Positions 46,868-56,910 of a DNA stretch of 64,000 nucleotides are shown piece by piece (within the stretch, counting starts at the first letter, position 1; every line of letters begins with the position of its first letter). The DNA comes from Arthrobacter sp. Hiyo4 (lineage in GTDB: Bacteria > Actinomycetota > Actinomycetes > Actinomycetales > Micrococcaceae). Below the pieces are notes generated by a model that worked only from the letters and a program-made list of their open reading frames with translations, did not search any database and was not told the origin of the DNA. The stretch spans positions 3,348,001-3,412,000 of the forward strand of contig AP014718.1 of assembly GCA_002370555.1 (NCBI GenBank). Direction: 5' to 3'. The translations under genes were made by a program, and so were the position numbers.

Positions 46868-47542
46868 GGAAAATCATGGATCTGACCGTGGCGGTCATCG
46901 CCAAGGAATGCCGTCCAGGGCGCGTCAAGACCCGGTTGAGCCCACCGCTGACGCCAGAACAGGCCTCAGGGCTGGCACAGCTGAGTCTCACCCGCACGCT
47001 GGATACGGTCCGGCTCCTCCCGGTACGGAACCGACTGTTAGTCATGGACGGCAACCCTGCTCCGGCCGACGCCGAAGATTTCACCGTCGTGGAGCAAGCA
47101 TCCGGGGGGTTGGACGAGCGTCTCGCTGCCATCTGCGATGCAGTGGCGGGTCCGCTTCTGATCATCGGCATGGACACCCCGCAATTCTCCATTGCAGATG
47201 TGGCCCGCTGATTCAAGACTGGTCAACGCAGGCAAACCCTTGCGATGCATGGATCGGCCCGGCGACGGACGGCGGATTTTGGGCTCTGGCCCTGCGTCAT
47301 CCCCTCGGAGAGCTGATCCGAGGGGTACCCATGTCCACAGCCACAACGGGGCCCGCCAATTGGCCCGTTTGTCCGCTGCCGGGCTAAGAATCGGGATGCT
47401 TCCAGAACTGCGGGACATGGACCACTTCAGTGATGCACTCGAGATCGCTGCCGGGATTCCCGGCAGCGGCTTCGCGCAGGCCGTGGAGGCAGCCGCGCTT
47501 CAGTTTCAGCGTTTTGCAGTCAATGAAGGCGCAACCCAGTGA
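46864..47542 (+). CDS. DUF2064 (TIGR04282-type) nucleotidyl/glycosyl transferase-like protein, two frameshifts
   Basis: About 226 residues. LTVAVIAKECRPGRVKTRLSPPLTPEQASGLAQLSLTRTLDT (K-x-P-x-x-x-x-V-K-T-R-L pattern), LLIIGMDTPQFS, and after breaks near 47210 and 47355 AWIGPATDGGFWALALRHP, VPMSTATTGARQLARLSAAGLRIGMLPELRDMD. These are the conserved motifs of DUF2064, a GT-A-like family related to MobA and cofactor guanylyltransferases. In cyanobacteria a TIGR04282 member is associated with arsenosugar synthesis. The stop overlaps the GTG of the methyltransferase. Confidence 0.85.
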
Positions 47543-48245
47543 CTTCCCTCAGTGTTGCCTCTGCCGCTAATTTCGGCCAGGGCCTCGATGAGCCCTATGG
47601 CAGGGCGCTGGCTAAGGGCTCCGGCTCTCTGACACTTCGTCCCGAGAGCGAGTATCACCAGGGGGACCGGGTGAACTTCGATGTGCGCGGTTGGTGCGAA
47701 GAGGCCAGCGTGCTTGAGCGTTCGCTTCTAGGCACCCTTCGGGGCCGGTTCTAGATGTCGGCTGCGGACCGGGACGGTTGCTCTCCGCTGCGCAGCGGAT
47801 GGGTCTGCGGGCCCTGGGCATCGATACCAGTCCTGAGGCGGTCAGCAGGGCGCGCAGGCGCGGCGGGCGGGCAATCGAGCAATCGGTTTTCGCCCCTGTC
47901 CCGCACACGGGTCAGTGGCGCTCTATCATTTTGCTCGATGGCAACATCGGCATCGGCGGGAGCATCACGTCCCTGCTCCGCCGGTGCGGCCAGCTGATCG
48001 CCCCTGACGGGACGCTCCTTGTTGAGGTGGAAGCCGACGAAAACCTGGACCTGGTTTATTCCGCGGTATTGGAGGACCAGCATGGCAACCGGAGCGAACC
48101 TTTCGGGTGGGCACGGACGGGCTACACCGGACTCGCGTCCCGGGCCAAACGCGGCGGCTGGACGGTCATCGCTGTCCAGCGCCTGGAAGGCCGCGTCTTT
48201 TGTCGCCTCGCACGCGCCGCCACGCCTGACTGGATCACAGGTTGA
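47539..48245 (+). CDS. Class I SAM-dependent methyltransferase, one frameshift
   Basis: About 235 residues. After MTSLSVASAANFGQGLDEPYGRALAKGSG the frame breaks near 47740 and continues with the SAM motif LDVGCGPGRLLSAAQRMGLRALGIDTSPEAVSRARRRGG (motif I plus acidic loop), then WRSIILLDGNIGIGG (motif post-I) and LIAPDGTLLVEVEAD. The L-D-G-N-I-G-I-G-G segment is characteristic of a subgroup I know only from this type of cluster. Substrate unknown; GTG start overlaps the DUF2064 stop and its own stop overlaps the next TTG. Confidence 0.85.
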
Positions 48246-49708
48246 CAGCCGCCCCCGGACTATCAGTCGGTGCGGACGCCCGACACCGACTCATATTCCT
48301 GCTTCCGATATTTCTCCTCAGTGCCGCGTTGCTGTGGTGGATGGTGCTCCCCGGAAACCCATTCGAATCCGCGCCCATAGTGGGAACATGCCTTTCGTGG
48401 CTCGTTATGGCTGTCGCCGTGAGGTTCCTGCGGCATGTTCCGAGGCGAAAAGTGGGCGCCCTGATCATCACAGGCACCGTACTCCTCGGCCTGATCGCAG
48501 TGAGTGCGCCGCCTCGGACAAGCAACGACGCCGCCCGGTACGCGTGGGACGGGATCGTGCAAAAGTCAGGAAAATCCCCCTATGCGTACGTGCCCGTGGA
48601 TGAGACTCTCAGCAGTCTGAGGCCGGAATGGCTTTTCGCTCCCGGTCATTCAGGCACCGATGGCAAGCCAGAATGCGCCAAGGACTTGTTCGTCACGGAA
48701 TCTGTCCCGACTTCGAGCGAACCCTCCGGGACTCCCCTGTGCACCGCGATCAACCGACCCCACGTGCCGACCATCTATCCACCGACGGCACAAATCTACT
48801 TCTTTGGTGTACAGGCCGCCGTCCCGGACTCGGTCGGATACTTTCCCTTTCAACTCGGTGGCCTGCTCCTCAGCATCGCCGTGCAGGTGATGCTGCTCGG
48901 CGCCCTGGCCAAACGCGGCCTGCCGCTGCATCTGGCGGCAGTATGGGGCTGGAGTCCATTCGTCCAACTTGAGGCAGTGAACAACGCCCATGTGGACCCG
49001 CTCGGTGCCGGCTTGATGCTCGCGGCCGGAATGTTCCTGCTCGGAGACAGACCTCTCCGCTCAGGAGCCGCATTCGGAGCTGCCGTGGCCACCAAACTCA
49101 TCCCCGTCATCGCAGCCCCAGCCTTGCTGTTCCGGCGCCCGGTCCGCTTCATCGCGGCCGCAGTCCTGACTTTCATCCTGCTTTACGTCCCTTATCTCGC
49201 AGTTGCCGGGTCCGGTGTGCTGGGTTTTCTGCCCGGCTATCTCAAAGAGGAGGGCTACAGCCAGAGCGGCGGCGTCCGATTCGGCCTCGCACAGATAGTT
49301 TCCGCCGGCGTCTGGCCAGCAGTGCTTAGCGCCGCCGCGATTGCTGTCGTTGCTCTCGGAGCGCTGCGGCAAACAAGGGCAGGCAATCTATGGGAACAAC
49401 AGACCGTCATGATCGGGCTGACGTTGCTCGTTATCAGCCCGAACTACCCCTGGTATGCGCTCATGCTCCTGCCGTTCATCGTCCTGAGCCGGCGATGGGA
49501 GTATGTGGGGGTGATCCTTGCCCTCGACTTCATCTACATGGCCCCTACCGTCGCACCGTTCGGTGAACCACTGAACAAGACCGTGCTGCTCCTGGCCGCC
49601 GCTTCCATCGGCGCCGGCGTTTGGCTGCGGCGTCGCACCGAAATTCGGCTAAGCGCGGTCAATGGTCTCAGGTACCAGGCGCCGGAGCACGCGCTTTCAC
49701 CTCAATGA
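48242..49708 (+). CDS. GT87/DUF2029-like polyprenol-sugar mannosyltransferase, multi-pass membrane protein
   Basis: 488 residues, intact, with about ten to twelve membrane helices. The N-terminal external loop has [25 protein letters not shown], matching the Y-R-Y-x-W-D-G-x-x-Q-x-x-G-x-x-P-Y-x-Y-x-P motif of GT-C mannosyltransferases (MptA/B, PimE-like, GT87). Later [18 protein letters not shown] and [15 protein letters not shown] are typical DUF2029 segments, and [16 protein letters not shown] lies near the end. It would transfer a sugar from a polyprenyl phosphate carrier outside the membrane. TTG start overlaps the preceding stop (TTGA). Confidence 0.85.
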   Translation: MTAAPGLSVGADARHRLIFLLPIFLLSAALLWWMVLPGNPFESAPIVGTCLSWLVMAVAVRFLRHVPRRKVGALIITGTVLLGLIAVSAPPRTSNDAARYAWDGIVQKSGKSPYAYVPVDETLSSLRPEWLFAPGHSGTDGKPECAKDLFVTESVPTSSEPSGTPLCTAINRPHVPTIYPPTAQIYFFGVQAAVPDSVGYFPFQLGGLLLSIAVQVMLLGALAKRGLPLHLAAVWGWSPFVQLEAVNNAHVDPLGAGLMLAAGMFLLGDRPLRSGAAFGAAVATKLIPVIAAPALLFRRPVRFIAAAVLTFILLYVPYLAVAGSGVLGFLPGYLKEEGYSQSGGVRFGLAQIVSAGVWPAVLSAAAIAVVALGALRQTRAGNLWEQQTVMIGLTLLVISPNYPWYALMLLPFIVLSRRWEYVGVILALDFIYMAPTVAPFGEPLNKTVLLLAAASIGAGVWLRRRTEIRLSAVNGLRYQAPEHALSPQ

Positions 49709-49755
49709 AAACAACCGGACCCAACCACCGTTACCTCGAATGGCAGGATTGCATC

Positions 49756-50631
49756 ATGAACACAGCATTTGGAGACGCGCCACAGGTGCGGATCGGCATC
49801 ATCGGCGGCTCCGGTACCTACCACCTGCCCGGAGCCTCGGTCCTCGCCACCGTCCACGTCGAGACCCCTTACGGGGCTCCTTCAGGGCCTGTGACAATCG
49901 CCACTGTGGCCGGACGGCCCGTGGCGTTCCTCCCCGCCACGGGGGCGGGCACTCGCTCCCTCCCCAGAAGATCAACTACCGGGCCAACATCTGGGCACTC
50001 AAAAGCCTCGGTGTCGAGGCGGTGATCTCGTCATCGGCAGTGGGCGGACTGCGGGAAGGCTTTGGGCCATTGACGTTCGTGGTCACAGACCAACTGATCG
50101 ACCGTACCTGGGGACGCGCCGACACATACTTTGACGGCACGACAGCTGAGGGCGTCCCCCGGCCGGGGTTCAGCACCTGCCGGCCTCGGACCCATTTTGT
50201 CCGACGCTGCGTTCACATCTGGGTACCGCCCTGGCAACGCATCAACTTCCCTGCCTCGTGCAAGGAACAGTCGTGGTCATAAACGGACCACGGTTCTCCA
50301 CCAAAGCCGAGTCGGCCGGGTACGTCACAGGCGGGGCCGACATTATCAGCATGACCCAGTACCCCGAACCCGTCCTCGCCGCAGAATTAAACATGGGCTT
50401 CGCAAATCTGGCGTTCATCACCGATTCCGACACAGGACACGACGGTTCCGATCCGGTAACGGCCCCGCTGTCTTCTCACGTCTCCAGGATGCCCAGAAAA
50501 GTATCCTGGCCGTCCTAGAATCGACCGTGGCCGCCATCCCTGCAGACTACTCGGCACGGGCCCTGATGGACTGCGAAGCCGTGCGTAGGATCATGGCGCT
50601 CCCCGCCGTCCGCAACGCCGTGAGCGTCTGA
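49756..50631 (+). CDS. S-methyl-5'-thioadenosine phosphorylase-like protein, three frameshifts
   Basis: About 290 residues. [13 protein letters not shown] and [26 protein letters not shown] begin the protein; after breaks near 49945, 50160 and 50460 follow [71 protein letters not shown] and [21 protein letters not shown]. The phosphate site and the N-Y-R-A-N-I-W-A-L motif are those of MTAP. T-Q-Y-P-E-P replaces the usual T-x-x-P-E-A, a mild deviation in the ribose site. In a sugar-transfer operon it might release a modified pentose-1-phosphate. The stop overlaps the epimerase ATG. Confidence 0.85.
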
Positions 50632-51691
50632 TGAAAATTCTCGTCACCGGAGGGGCCGGCTTCATCGGGTCACACATCGCCGATGCAGCCCTCGCGCAGG
50701 GCTGGTCCGTTCGGGTCATGGACTCTCTTGACCCCGGCCTTCACCCCAGCCCGCCGGTCTTTGACCCGCGGGTGGAAATCGTGACAGGTGACGTCACGGA
50801 CGCGGCCGCCGTCGAATCTGCACTACAAGGTATCGACACTGTCTGCCACCAGAGCGCGAAGGTCGGCCTGGGAGTCAGCTTCGCGGACGCTCCGGACTAC
50901 ATCCACAACAACGACTACGCCACCGCAATCCTGCTCGCTGCCATGGAACGCCGGAGCATCACCTGCCTCGTCCTCGCTTCCTCGATGGTCGTCTACGGCG
51001 AAGGCGCCTACACGGACCCCGACACCGGGCTCCCCGTCCGGCCGGTCCCCGCAGCGAGGCCGACCTGCTGGCCGGCAACTACGATCCCCGCAACCCGGAA
51101 ACCGGCGCAGCCCTCATCCCCGCGATGATCACAGAGGAAGCCCCCCTGGACCCGCGGAACGTCTACGCGGCTTCGAAACTCAGCCAGGAGCATCTCGCGG
51201 CCGCATGGGCGCGGAGCACGGGCGGGTCCGCGATCGCCCTTCGCTACCACAACGTCTACGGCCCCAGGATGCCCCGGGACACACCCTACGCCGGTGTCGC
51301 TTCCCTGTTCCGTTCGGCCCTGGCCCGGGGCGAGGCGCCCCGGGTCTTCGAAGACGGCCGCCAGCGGCGCAGCTTCATCCATGTCCGGGACGTCGCAGCA
51401 GCGAACATCGCCGCAGTCGACTCACAGTCCAAATCCAATGCCTCCGGATTTCGCGCTTATAACGTCGGCGCCGACGAGGTACGGACGATCGGTGACGTAG
51501 CCGTGGCCCTGAGTACTTTCTGCGGCGGCCCGGCGCCGGTCGTCACCGGCCAGTACCGGCTCGGAGACGTCCGCCATGTCACCGCATCCTCCGAGCTCAT
51601 CAAGGCCGACCTGGGCTGGGCGCCGTCTGTGGACTTCGACGAGGGCATGCAGGAATTCGCCACCGCTCCCCTTCGCGGGGAACCAGGCTGA
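50631..51691 (+). CDS. NAD-dependent sugar epimerase/dehydratase, one frameshift
   Basis: About 354 residues. Rossmann start [47 protein letters not shown]; a missing C near 51047 is followed by IPAMITEEAPLDPRNVYAASKLSQEHLAAAWAR (Y-x-x-x-K catalytic pair), LRYHNVYGPRMPRDTPYAGVASLFRSAL and RRSFIHVRDVAAANIAAV. This is the extended short-chain dehydrogenase family of UDP-glucose 4-epimerase and dTDP-glucose 4,6-dehydratase; the S-S-M-V-V-Y triad fits an epimerase. It supplies the nucleotide sugar for the operon. Last gene before repeat copy 2. Confidence 0.88.
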
Positions 51692-51909
51692 CCCACGCCC
51701 ACGCCCGCGTCTGCGCGGTCGGTTATGTGAGGTGTCTGGGAGGGCGGGCGTCACGGAATGGTTACGGTTTTCGTGGAACCCCATCCAGGACGGTGTTGCC
51801 CTCGAAGTACTCCTGACAGAGAAAAACCCGCTCCGCTGAGAAACCGCGACCGCACCACGGCCGCCGCACCGGGTCAGGACCACCCAAAATGACTTCAAGG
51901 AGTACTCCT

Positions 51910-52587
51910 ATGCGCACCTCCCTCAAGACCTTCGCCGGAATCGCCGCCGCCGGTTCGCTCATGTTCTCCCTGGCCGCCTGCAGCCCCTCCAACACCGCTT
52001 CCCGGCCCGGCCAGCACGTCCTCGTCCTCTGCCTCTGTGGAGATGCCCAAGCCGCTGGCCTCGATCCCGGCTCTGACCGGAGTGTCCACAGCCGTCAAAC
52101 TGGACGCGTCCTTCGGCAAGGCCCTGGAGACCCTGAAGCTCACCCCGGGGTCGTCGGCACCGCCGCACTCACCGATGGCTCTCTTATCTTCCCGATCACC
52201 GGCGGAAAGGTCGACTACTACGACCCGGCCAAGGAGTACCGCCCCTACGTCCAGGGCCTGATCAGCCACGCCGGCTCCGGCTTCTCCCTCACCGCAGGGG
52301 ACACCAAGGTCGACCTGACCAACTTCACCATCGACCCCGGCACCTCCAAGCTCTACGGTGACGTCGCCGTCAACGGCACCGTCGCGGCCAAACAGGCCTA
52401 CATCTTCAACCTCGACGGCTCCACCCTCAAGCCCCTCGCCAAGTCCGGCGACACCGCCATCCTCGAAGGCACCCGCGTGCTGATCTCCGACACCGCCGCA
52501 GGGCTGCTGAACAAAACCTTCAAGACTGACGCCGTGAAGGCGGACATGCTCGTCGGCGTCGCCAAGATCACCGTCAACACCAAGTAA
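51910..52587 (+). CDS. Secreted beta-rich lipoprotein, copy 2, frameshifts
   Basis: Same protein as copy 1: lipobox LAAC at residues 21-24, then LTGVSTAVKLDASFGKALETL, FPITGGKVDYY and VLISDTAAGLLNKTF to the same C-terminus. Frame breaks lie near 52003 and 52145, at C runs that are one or two bases short. If those are consensus errors both copies encode the same product. Copy 2 directly precedes the oxidoreductase gene and may be the ancestral position. Confidence 0.8.
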   Translation: MRTSLKTFAGIAAAGSLMFSLAACSPSNTASRPGQHVLVLCLCGDAQAAGLDPGSDRSVHSRQTGRVLRQGPGDPEAHPGVVGTAALTDGSLIFPITGGKVDYYDPAKEYRPYVQGLISHAGSGFSLTAGDTKVDLTNFTIDPGTSKLYGDVAVNGTVAAKQAYIFNLDGSTLKPLAKSGDTAILEGTRVLISDTAAGLLNKTFKTDAVKADMLVGVAKITVNTK

Positions 52588-52632
52588 CACCCCAACAAAA
52601 CCCCGCCGGATGAATCAACTGCACCGGCCCGA

Positions 52633-52667
52633 AGTGCCACGGCCCTCCACCGACGGGCCGTGGCACT
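52633..52667 (+). terminator. Perfect 13-bp hairpin after lipoprotein copy 2
   Basis: AGTGCCACGGCCC (52633-52645) and its exact reverse complement (52655-52667) around a nine-base loop, one base shorter than in copy 1. Confidence 0.8.
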
Positions 52668-52674
52668 CTCTCGT

Positions 52675-52935
52675 AACTTCGGAAGCGGGCCCACGGCCGC
52701 CGAGTCCGTACCTAACCTCGGTTTCGTCCGTCGAATATGGAACCGTCCCGCAGAGACTAAGCGAGCGTGCGGAGGCCTCGACCGCTTTGCGCACGGTGGA
52801 GCTGCATGGCCCCGCAATCCGCGTCCCGGCCTCACATCGGGCTCTGCAGGCCGAAAGCAACTCCTCCGGCGCCTTTCGGTAATTTCCGTGGTCTTCCAAT
52901 TCCCGCTCGATCCTGAATGGTGGTGTGATGTAGGC
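52675..52935. other. Leader region of the oxidoreductase gene, nothing recognised
   Basis: 261 bases between the repeat end and the ATG at 52936. No conserved structure or promoter could be named; a frame is open on the plus strand but its start lacks a ribosome site. Confidence 0.4.
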
Positions 52936-54139
52936 ATGCAAAGGCCCGACCCGCAAAGGCTGACGATGGCCATCGCCGCCCGGTTTGCTTCCCCGACGCG
53001 AAGCACCCGGCTCACAGTTGTCCTGGGCCGCTGGCTGGGACTGAGTTTCACAGTGTGTTTCTTGACCGGCCTGTTCAGCCACGGACTGCAGAATCCACCC
53101 TCGTGGATGTTCTTCCCCACCAGCCCTGTCTGGATTTACCAGCTCACCCAGGGGACCCATATCACCGCCGGGATCGCATCCATTCCTCTGCTGTTGGCCA
53201 AGCTATGGTCAGTGTTTCCGGAACTGCTCAAGTGGCCGCCGGTTAAATCCCTCGCCCACGGCCTCGAACGTGCCTCGATCGCCCTGTTCATTGCCTCCTC
53301 GCTGCTTCAGCTGACAACCGGGCTGATCAACACCTACAAGTGGTATCCCTGGCCCTTCCCCTTCCGCGAGACGCACTACTGGATGTCTTGGGTCATCTGG
53401 GGATCCCTGCTGCTGCACATCGGCCTGAAACTTCCCGCCATCATGGCTCACTGGCGCAACCGTGGCCTCGAGACCCCTCCACTACCCGGGACCGCGGCGG
53501 GCGCCGAGGCCAAACACCCCACGGCGGCCGCCGCGGCAGCCCGGGCCGGTGGTCCCGACGGGCCTTCCTTGCCGGGGTGGGAATCAGCACAGCTGCGCTG
53601 GTACTCACCACCGCCGGCCAGTCATTTTCCTGGCTCGGTCCTCTAAACCTGTTTGCTCCCCGCAAAATGGGCACCGGTCCGCAGTCCGTCCCGGTAAACC
53701 GAACTGCAGACGACGCGAAGGTGGCCGGTCTTGCCCGCGCCGTCGACTGGTCCCTGACCGTCACCTATCACGGAACCAGCAGGAACTTCAGCCTGGACGA
53801 ACTCCGGGCGTTCCCGCAGTCCAGTCAAGACCTACCGATCGCCTGCGTCGAGGGCTGGAGCCAGATGGCCCAGTGGCGCGGCGTGCCGGTAAGGAACCTC
53901 CTCGGAGCCGTCGGGGCGCCACCAGACTCGGCCCTACGTGTGAGCAGCCTTGAACCCGAGGGTGCATACAGACTCATGTCCATGCCGGCCGAATACGCCC
54001 GGGACGAGCGGACACTTATCGCACTGGAACTCAACGGCACCACACTCGACCTGGACCACGGCTATCCCGCCAGGATCATAGCCCCGGACGCCCCGGGGTC
54101 CTCCAAACCAAATGGCTCCAATCCCTGGAGGTCCTGTGA
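52936..54139 (+). CDS. Cytochrome b-like membrane domain fused to YedY/sulfite-oxidase-type molybdopterin domain, two frameshifts
   Basis: About 401 residues. The N-terminal half has four or so membrane helices with paired histidines for heme: LTGLFSHGLQ, QGTHITAGI, SLAHGLERAS and FRETHYWMSWVIWGSLLLHIGLKLP. After a frame break near 53560 follows SRRAFLAGVGISTAALVL, a further membrane anchor, then the sulfite-oxidase fold: WSLTVTYHGTSRNFSLDELRAFPQ, DLPIACVEGWSQMAQWRGVPVRNLL (Cys ligand to molybdenum) and HGYPARIIAPDAPG, ending PGVLQTKWLQSLEVL after a missing G near 54096. An electron path between membrane quinol and a Mo site outside the cell is implied. Substrate unknown. The stop overlaps the next GTG. 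Confidence 0.82.
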
Positions 54140-54656
54140 CCCGGCCCAAGCCAAACCCGACCGTCACAACAGTCCAATCCGTCAAAACAACCACCCCCGT
54201 CAAAGCGGCCAGGATAATCCTCGGCATAGCAGGTGCCGGGCTCATCGGTTACGGCCTCCTGGGCCTCCCCACCCAGCTGGGGTCAACCCAGCTGGTGGGA
54301 CTGCTGACATGGCTGGCCTTCGCGGTTCTGCTACACGACGGTGTCATTGTGCCGCTATCCACCCTGGCCGGCGCCGGACTGACCCGCCTCGGCTCCGGTC
54401 TGCGGCCCTCTCGGCCGCGGTGCTGCGCGGGTCCCTCATGACAGGCGCCGTCCTCACACTGATCACGGGAGTCCTGCTCAAGGCACAATCCATAGCCCGC
54501 AATACCAGCGTCCTGGAGGACGACTACGCCGGACACATCCTATGGTTCTGGACGCTTCTCGTCCTCACAACGGCGGCCGCGATCTACGGCATTGAACGGT
54601 CCGGACGCACGGCGCTGATTCCGCCACCCAGTCGGCTGCAGAAGAAAGACCGATGA
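54136..54656 (+). CDS. Small membrane protein downstream of the Mo oxidoreductase, one frameshift
   Basis: About 173 residues. GTG start overlaps the oxidoreductase stop. Four hydrophobic segments: ARIILGIAGAGLIGYGLLGL, LVGLLTWLAFAVLLHDGVIVPL, after a break near 54408 LMTGAVLTLITGVLLKAQ and HILWFWTLLVLTTAAAIYGI. The LLHDGVIVPL segment with a His is conserved in short actinobacterial membrane proteins of this setting. No known function; probably an accessory subunit of the oxidoreductase. Confidence 0.7.
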
Positions 54657-55191
54657 GCCCAGGCCGGCTTGTCACCACCGAACGACTCGCTCCGATATCC
54701 GGCGCCGCCCTACGGCACGGCCAGAGAAGCCGCCGCGACAACCTCGCCCGGGTTTCCTAACCAAGCAGCCCCCGCCGTCGTGCCGGGCGCTCCGCCAGTC
54801 TCACCGGTCCACCCAGGCAGTGTTTAGCGGCCCGCCTGCCCCGCCCGGCACAGCTGCGCAGAATGTCACGGGAATAGACATCACGCTGTCCGCAGGTCCC
54901 TGCCAGAGATCCTCAATCCTCAGATTCACTAACCGGAAATTCCAAAGGTATCGCGGTCAGAACGACCTGCGCTGCTTGCAGAGTAAACGCCCGGCACCCA
55001 TCCGGACCCGGTCAACCTCCGAATCACTATAGGGCACACTTGACACCAACGGGACGGCGGGACGCGGCACATGGCCATACCCCGGCTCGCCGCCAACCAG
55101 GTCCCCGGACGGATCAAACAGCCAGTCTCCCTTCCCGCATAATCGCCAACGGCGCTTGCGGCTGGCAATAGAAAGCGTCCGGTGTTAGACA
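54657..55191. other. Intergenic 535 bases, no gene recognised
   Basis: Frames on both strands are open only in short pieces and none resembles a family. The region probably contains the promoter of the RskA-like gene; a TTAGACAATGACC start context is the only recognisable feature at its right end. Confidence 0.4.
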
Positions 55192-55494
55192 ATGACCGAT
55201 CCTGACCTAACGGATGCGCTCGTTGATGACATCGTTCAAGACCTAGCTGGCGGACGGCTAATGGATCTCGCCGAACTATATGCCGTCGGCGCCCTTGGCA
55301 GCCATGGCGAATCCGCCCTCGATGATTTTCTGCGTTACGCGTCCGAATCACCGCGGCGCCAATTTGCACGTCGGGTTCTACAAACACGCGAAGCCCTGAC
55401 GTTGACCTTCGCTTCCCTGGACGCCGAACCACCCCCAGACTTGCTCCGAAAAATCCTGGCCAGGCTTCCCCTTCCACAACCGGACCCCTCATAA
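55192..55494 (+). CDS. RskA-like anti-sigma N-terminal domain protein, no membrane segment
   Basis: 100 residues, intact. LMDLAELYAVGALGSHGESALDDFLRYASESPRRQFARRVLQTREALTL fits the anti-sigma-K N-terminal domain (L-x-x-L-Y-A-x-G-A-L), and PPPDLLRKILARLPLPQ matches the P-P-x-x-L-R-x-x-I-L-A segment that ends this domain. The membrane helix and outer domain of RskA are missing: the reading frame simply stops. Zinc-binding H-x-x-x-C-x-x-C residues are absent. It may be a soluble anti-sigma factor for the ECF sigma gene 1.7 kb downstream, but that is inference. Confidence 0.55.
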   Translation: MTDPDLTDALVDDIVQDLAGGRLMDLAELYAVGALGSHGESALDDFLRYASESPRRQFARRVLQTREALTLTFASLDAEPPPDLLRKILARLPLPQPDPS

Positions 55495-56187
55495 CCGACC
55501 ACATGTCAGGCGGCGCGGTTCCTGGCGTCATTCGGGACGCGGACATGGCCTTGAGCTTGATATGACCGGCCCGGATCGAGCCCGCCCTCGGCCTTGGAGA
55601 AATTGTCCGGCGGCGCGGTCGGCGTCCTCAAAACTAGCGGCACGGCGGCATGTCCCCCGGACCGGTGTCTTCGATGACCTAAGGGATGACCCGCGCCGAT
55701 TGCTCGCGGGCGCTTCCAGGGGAGGTGGTTGTAGCCCGGACCGCGTTTGAAATCTGCCGATGGCGGCTGATGGCCATGCTCTCGCCGCTGGCTTTCCGGC
55801 CTGAACACATGCAACGGACCTCCTTGGACGCGTTTAGATTGATGATCCCGAAATGACCGAACAGGAAGCCGCAACGCCACTAAAACCGAAGCTGTCTGCC
55901 GGAAACTGCACGATAAGACCCCCGGCCGCCGTCTCATAACCTTTGCCCAAACCGAGCACGCGGCCGGAAGCCTCTACGGGGTCACTTCGTGACCGACGCC
56001 TAAAGCTAACTAGCCTGCGGGAGCGACGTTCGATGGAACCCGTCAAGTTCTCAACACGCAGCAGTTAGGCCGTTGAGGTGTACTTCAGTTGGGACTGCGG
56101 GAACCTGGAGTGCAGCGCTTTCCAAGCTGTTTCGGGCCTAGGCTCCAACCGCAAGCCTCGAGGAATCCATGGCTATTGGCGCCGTCC
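55495..56187. other. Intergenic 690 bases, no gene recognised
   Basis: One long minus-strand frame (55506-55937) exists but its translation is rich in His, Arg and Pro and fits no family. The stretch 55830-56040 is lower in GC than the surroundings and may be mobile-element debris; no terminal repeat was found. Confidence 0.4.
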
Positions 56188-56829
56188 TCACGGCTTCGGC
56201 TGTACCGACCACCGGCCGATGGGGGTATCGCCGAACGCCACATCGATGAGGATTTCGGCCGCGGCGCGGGCCTGGCGGGCCGGTTCTGCGCTGGCGGCAA
56301 TCGCCGCAGTTGTGATTGCCCCCTCGGCCAGAATGGCCAGCTGCGGAGCAAGCGAGTCGGGCGCTCCCGCCTCCGCGGCCAAGCGGGCCAGATAATCCTG
56401 GAAGTGCTTCTTCTGTTCCCTGACGATGTCGGTGATGCGTCCTGATGCCCCTCCGGCCTCACCAAAGGAATTGATAAAAGCGCATCCGCGGAATCCCTCC
56501 GACGTGAACCAGCTGGCCAGGAAATCATAAACCGCTAAAAGCCGTTCCCGGGGCCCGTGTGCTGCCTCGACCTGGGCGGTGACTCCGGTAGTCCAGATGT
56601 CCCTCCACATATGGAGGACTTCCTCCACGATGGCTTCCTTGGCCGGGAACAAGCTATAAAGGCGCTTGAGCGAGACCCCGGATTCGGCCCGCAAGTCATC
56701 CATCCCTACGGCTGTGAACCCGCGGGCATAAAACAGTCGACCCGCGGCCGCGAGCACCAGCTCCCTTGCCGCGCCGTCATCCGGCTTGCCGGGAGCGCCG
56801 GGCCTCCCAATTGACTCGCGTGAGGCCAC
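56188..56829 (-). CDS. TetR family transcriptional regulator
   Basis: 213 residues, intact. HTH: ARELVLAAAGRLFYARGFTAVGMDDLRAESGVSLKRLYSLFPAKEAIVEEVL, the classical TetR motif. The ligand domain includes LLAVYDFLASWFTSEGFRGCAFINSFGEAG, typical of TetR_C_33-like regulators of oxidative or aldehyde responses (QacR/AcrR-like). Two matching 16-base dyads lie upstream. The divergent region holds no complete target gene, so its regulon is unclear. Confidence 0.92.
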   Translation of the reverse strand: MASRESIGRPGAPGKPDDGAARELVLAAAGRLFYARGFTAVGMDDLRAESGVSLKRLYSLFPAKEAIVEEVLHMWRDIWTTGVTAQVEAAHGPRERLLAVYDFLASWFTSEGFRGCAFINSFGEAGGASGRITDIVREQKKHFQDYLARLAAEAGAPDSLAPQLAILAEGAITTAAIAASAEPARQARAAAEILIDVAFGDTPIGRWSVQPKP

Positions 56830-56859
56830 AGAGAGTCTTTCTTCCTGTTCGCTTGCGTG

Positions 56860-56910
56860 GATAACGATCGTTCTCTATTATAAGGGTAATGGATGAGAAC
56901 ATGCGTTCTC
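56860..56910. promoter_or_regulatory. Pair of TetR-type operators
   Basis: GATAACGATCGTTCTC (56860-56875) and GAGAACATGCGTTCTC (56895-56910), both fitting GAKAAC-N4-GTTCTC, are 35 bases apart centre to centre. TATTAT at 56876-56881 between them could be a -10 box. They stand 30-80 bases before the TetR gene, as expected for autoregulation and control of a divergent gene. Confidence 0.7.

Larger units (their letters stand above)
51715..52674 (+). repeat. 0.96-kb direct repeat, copy 2
   Basis: Same orientation as copy 1 and identical apart from single-base changes in C runs (for example four C at 52143 against five in copy 1) and changes around the hairpin loop. It begins 24 bases after the epimerase stop and ends in front of the oxidoreductase leader. 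Confidence 0.92.
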
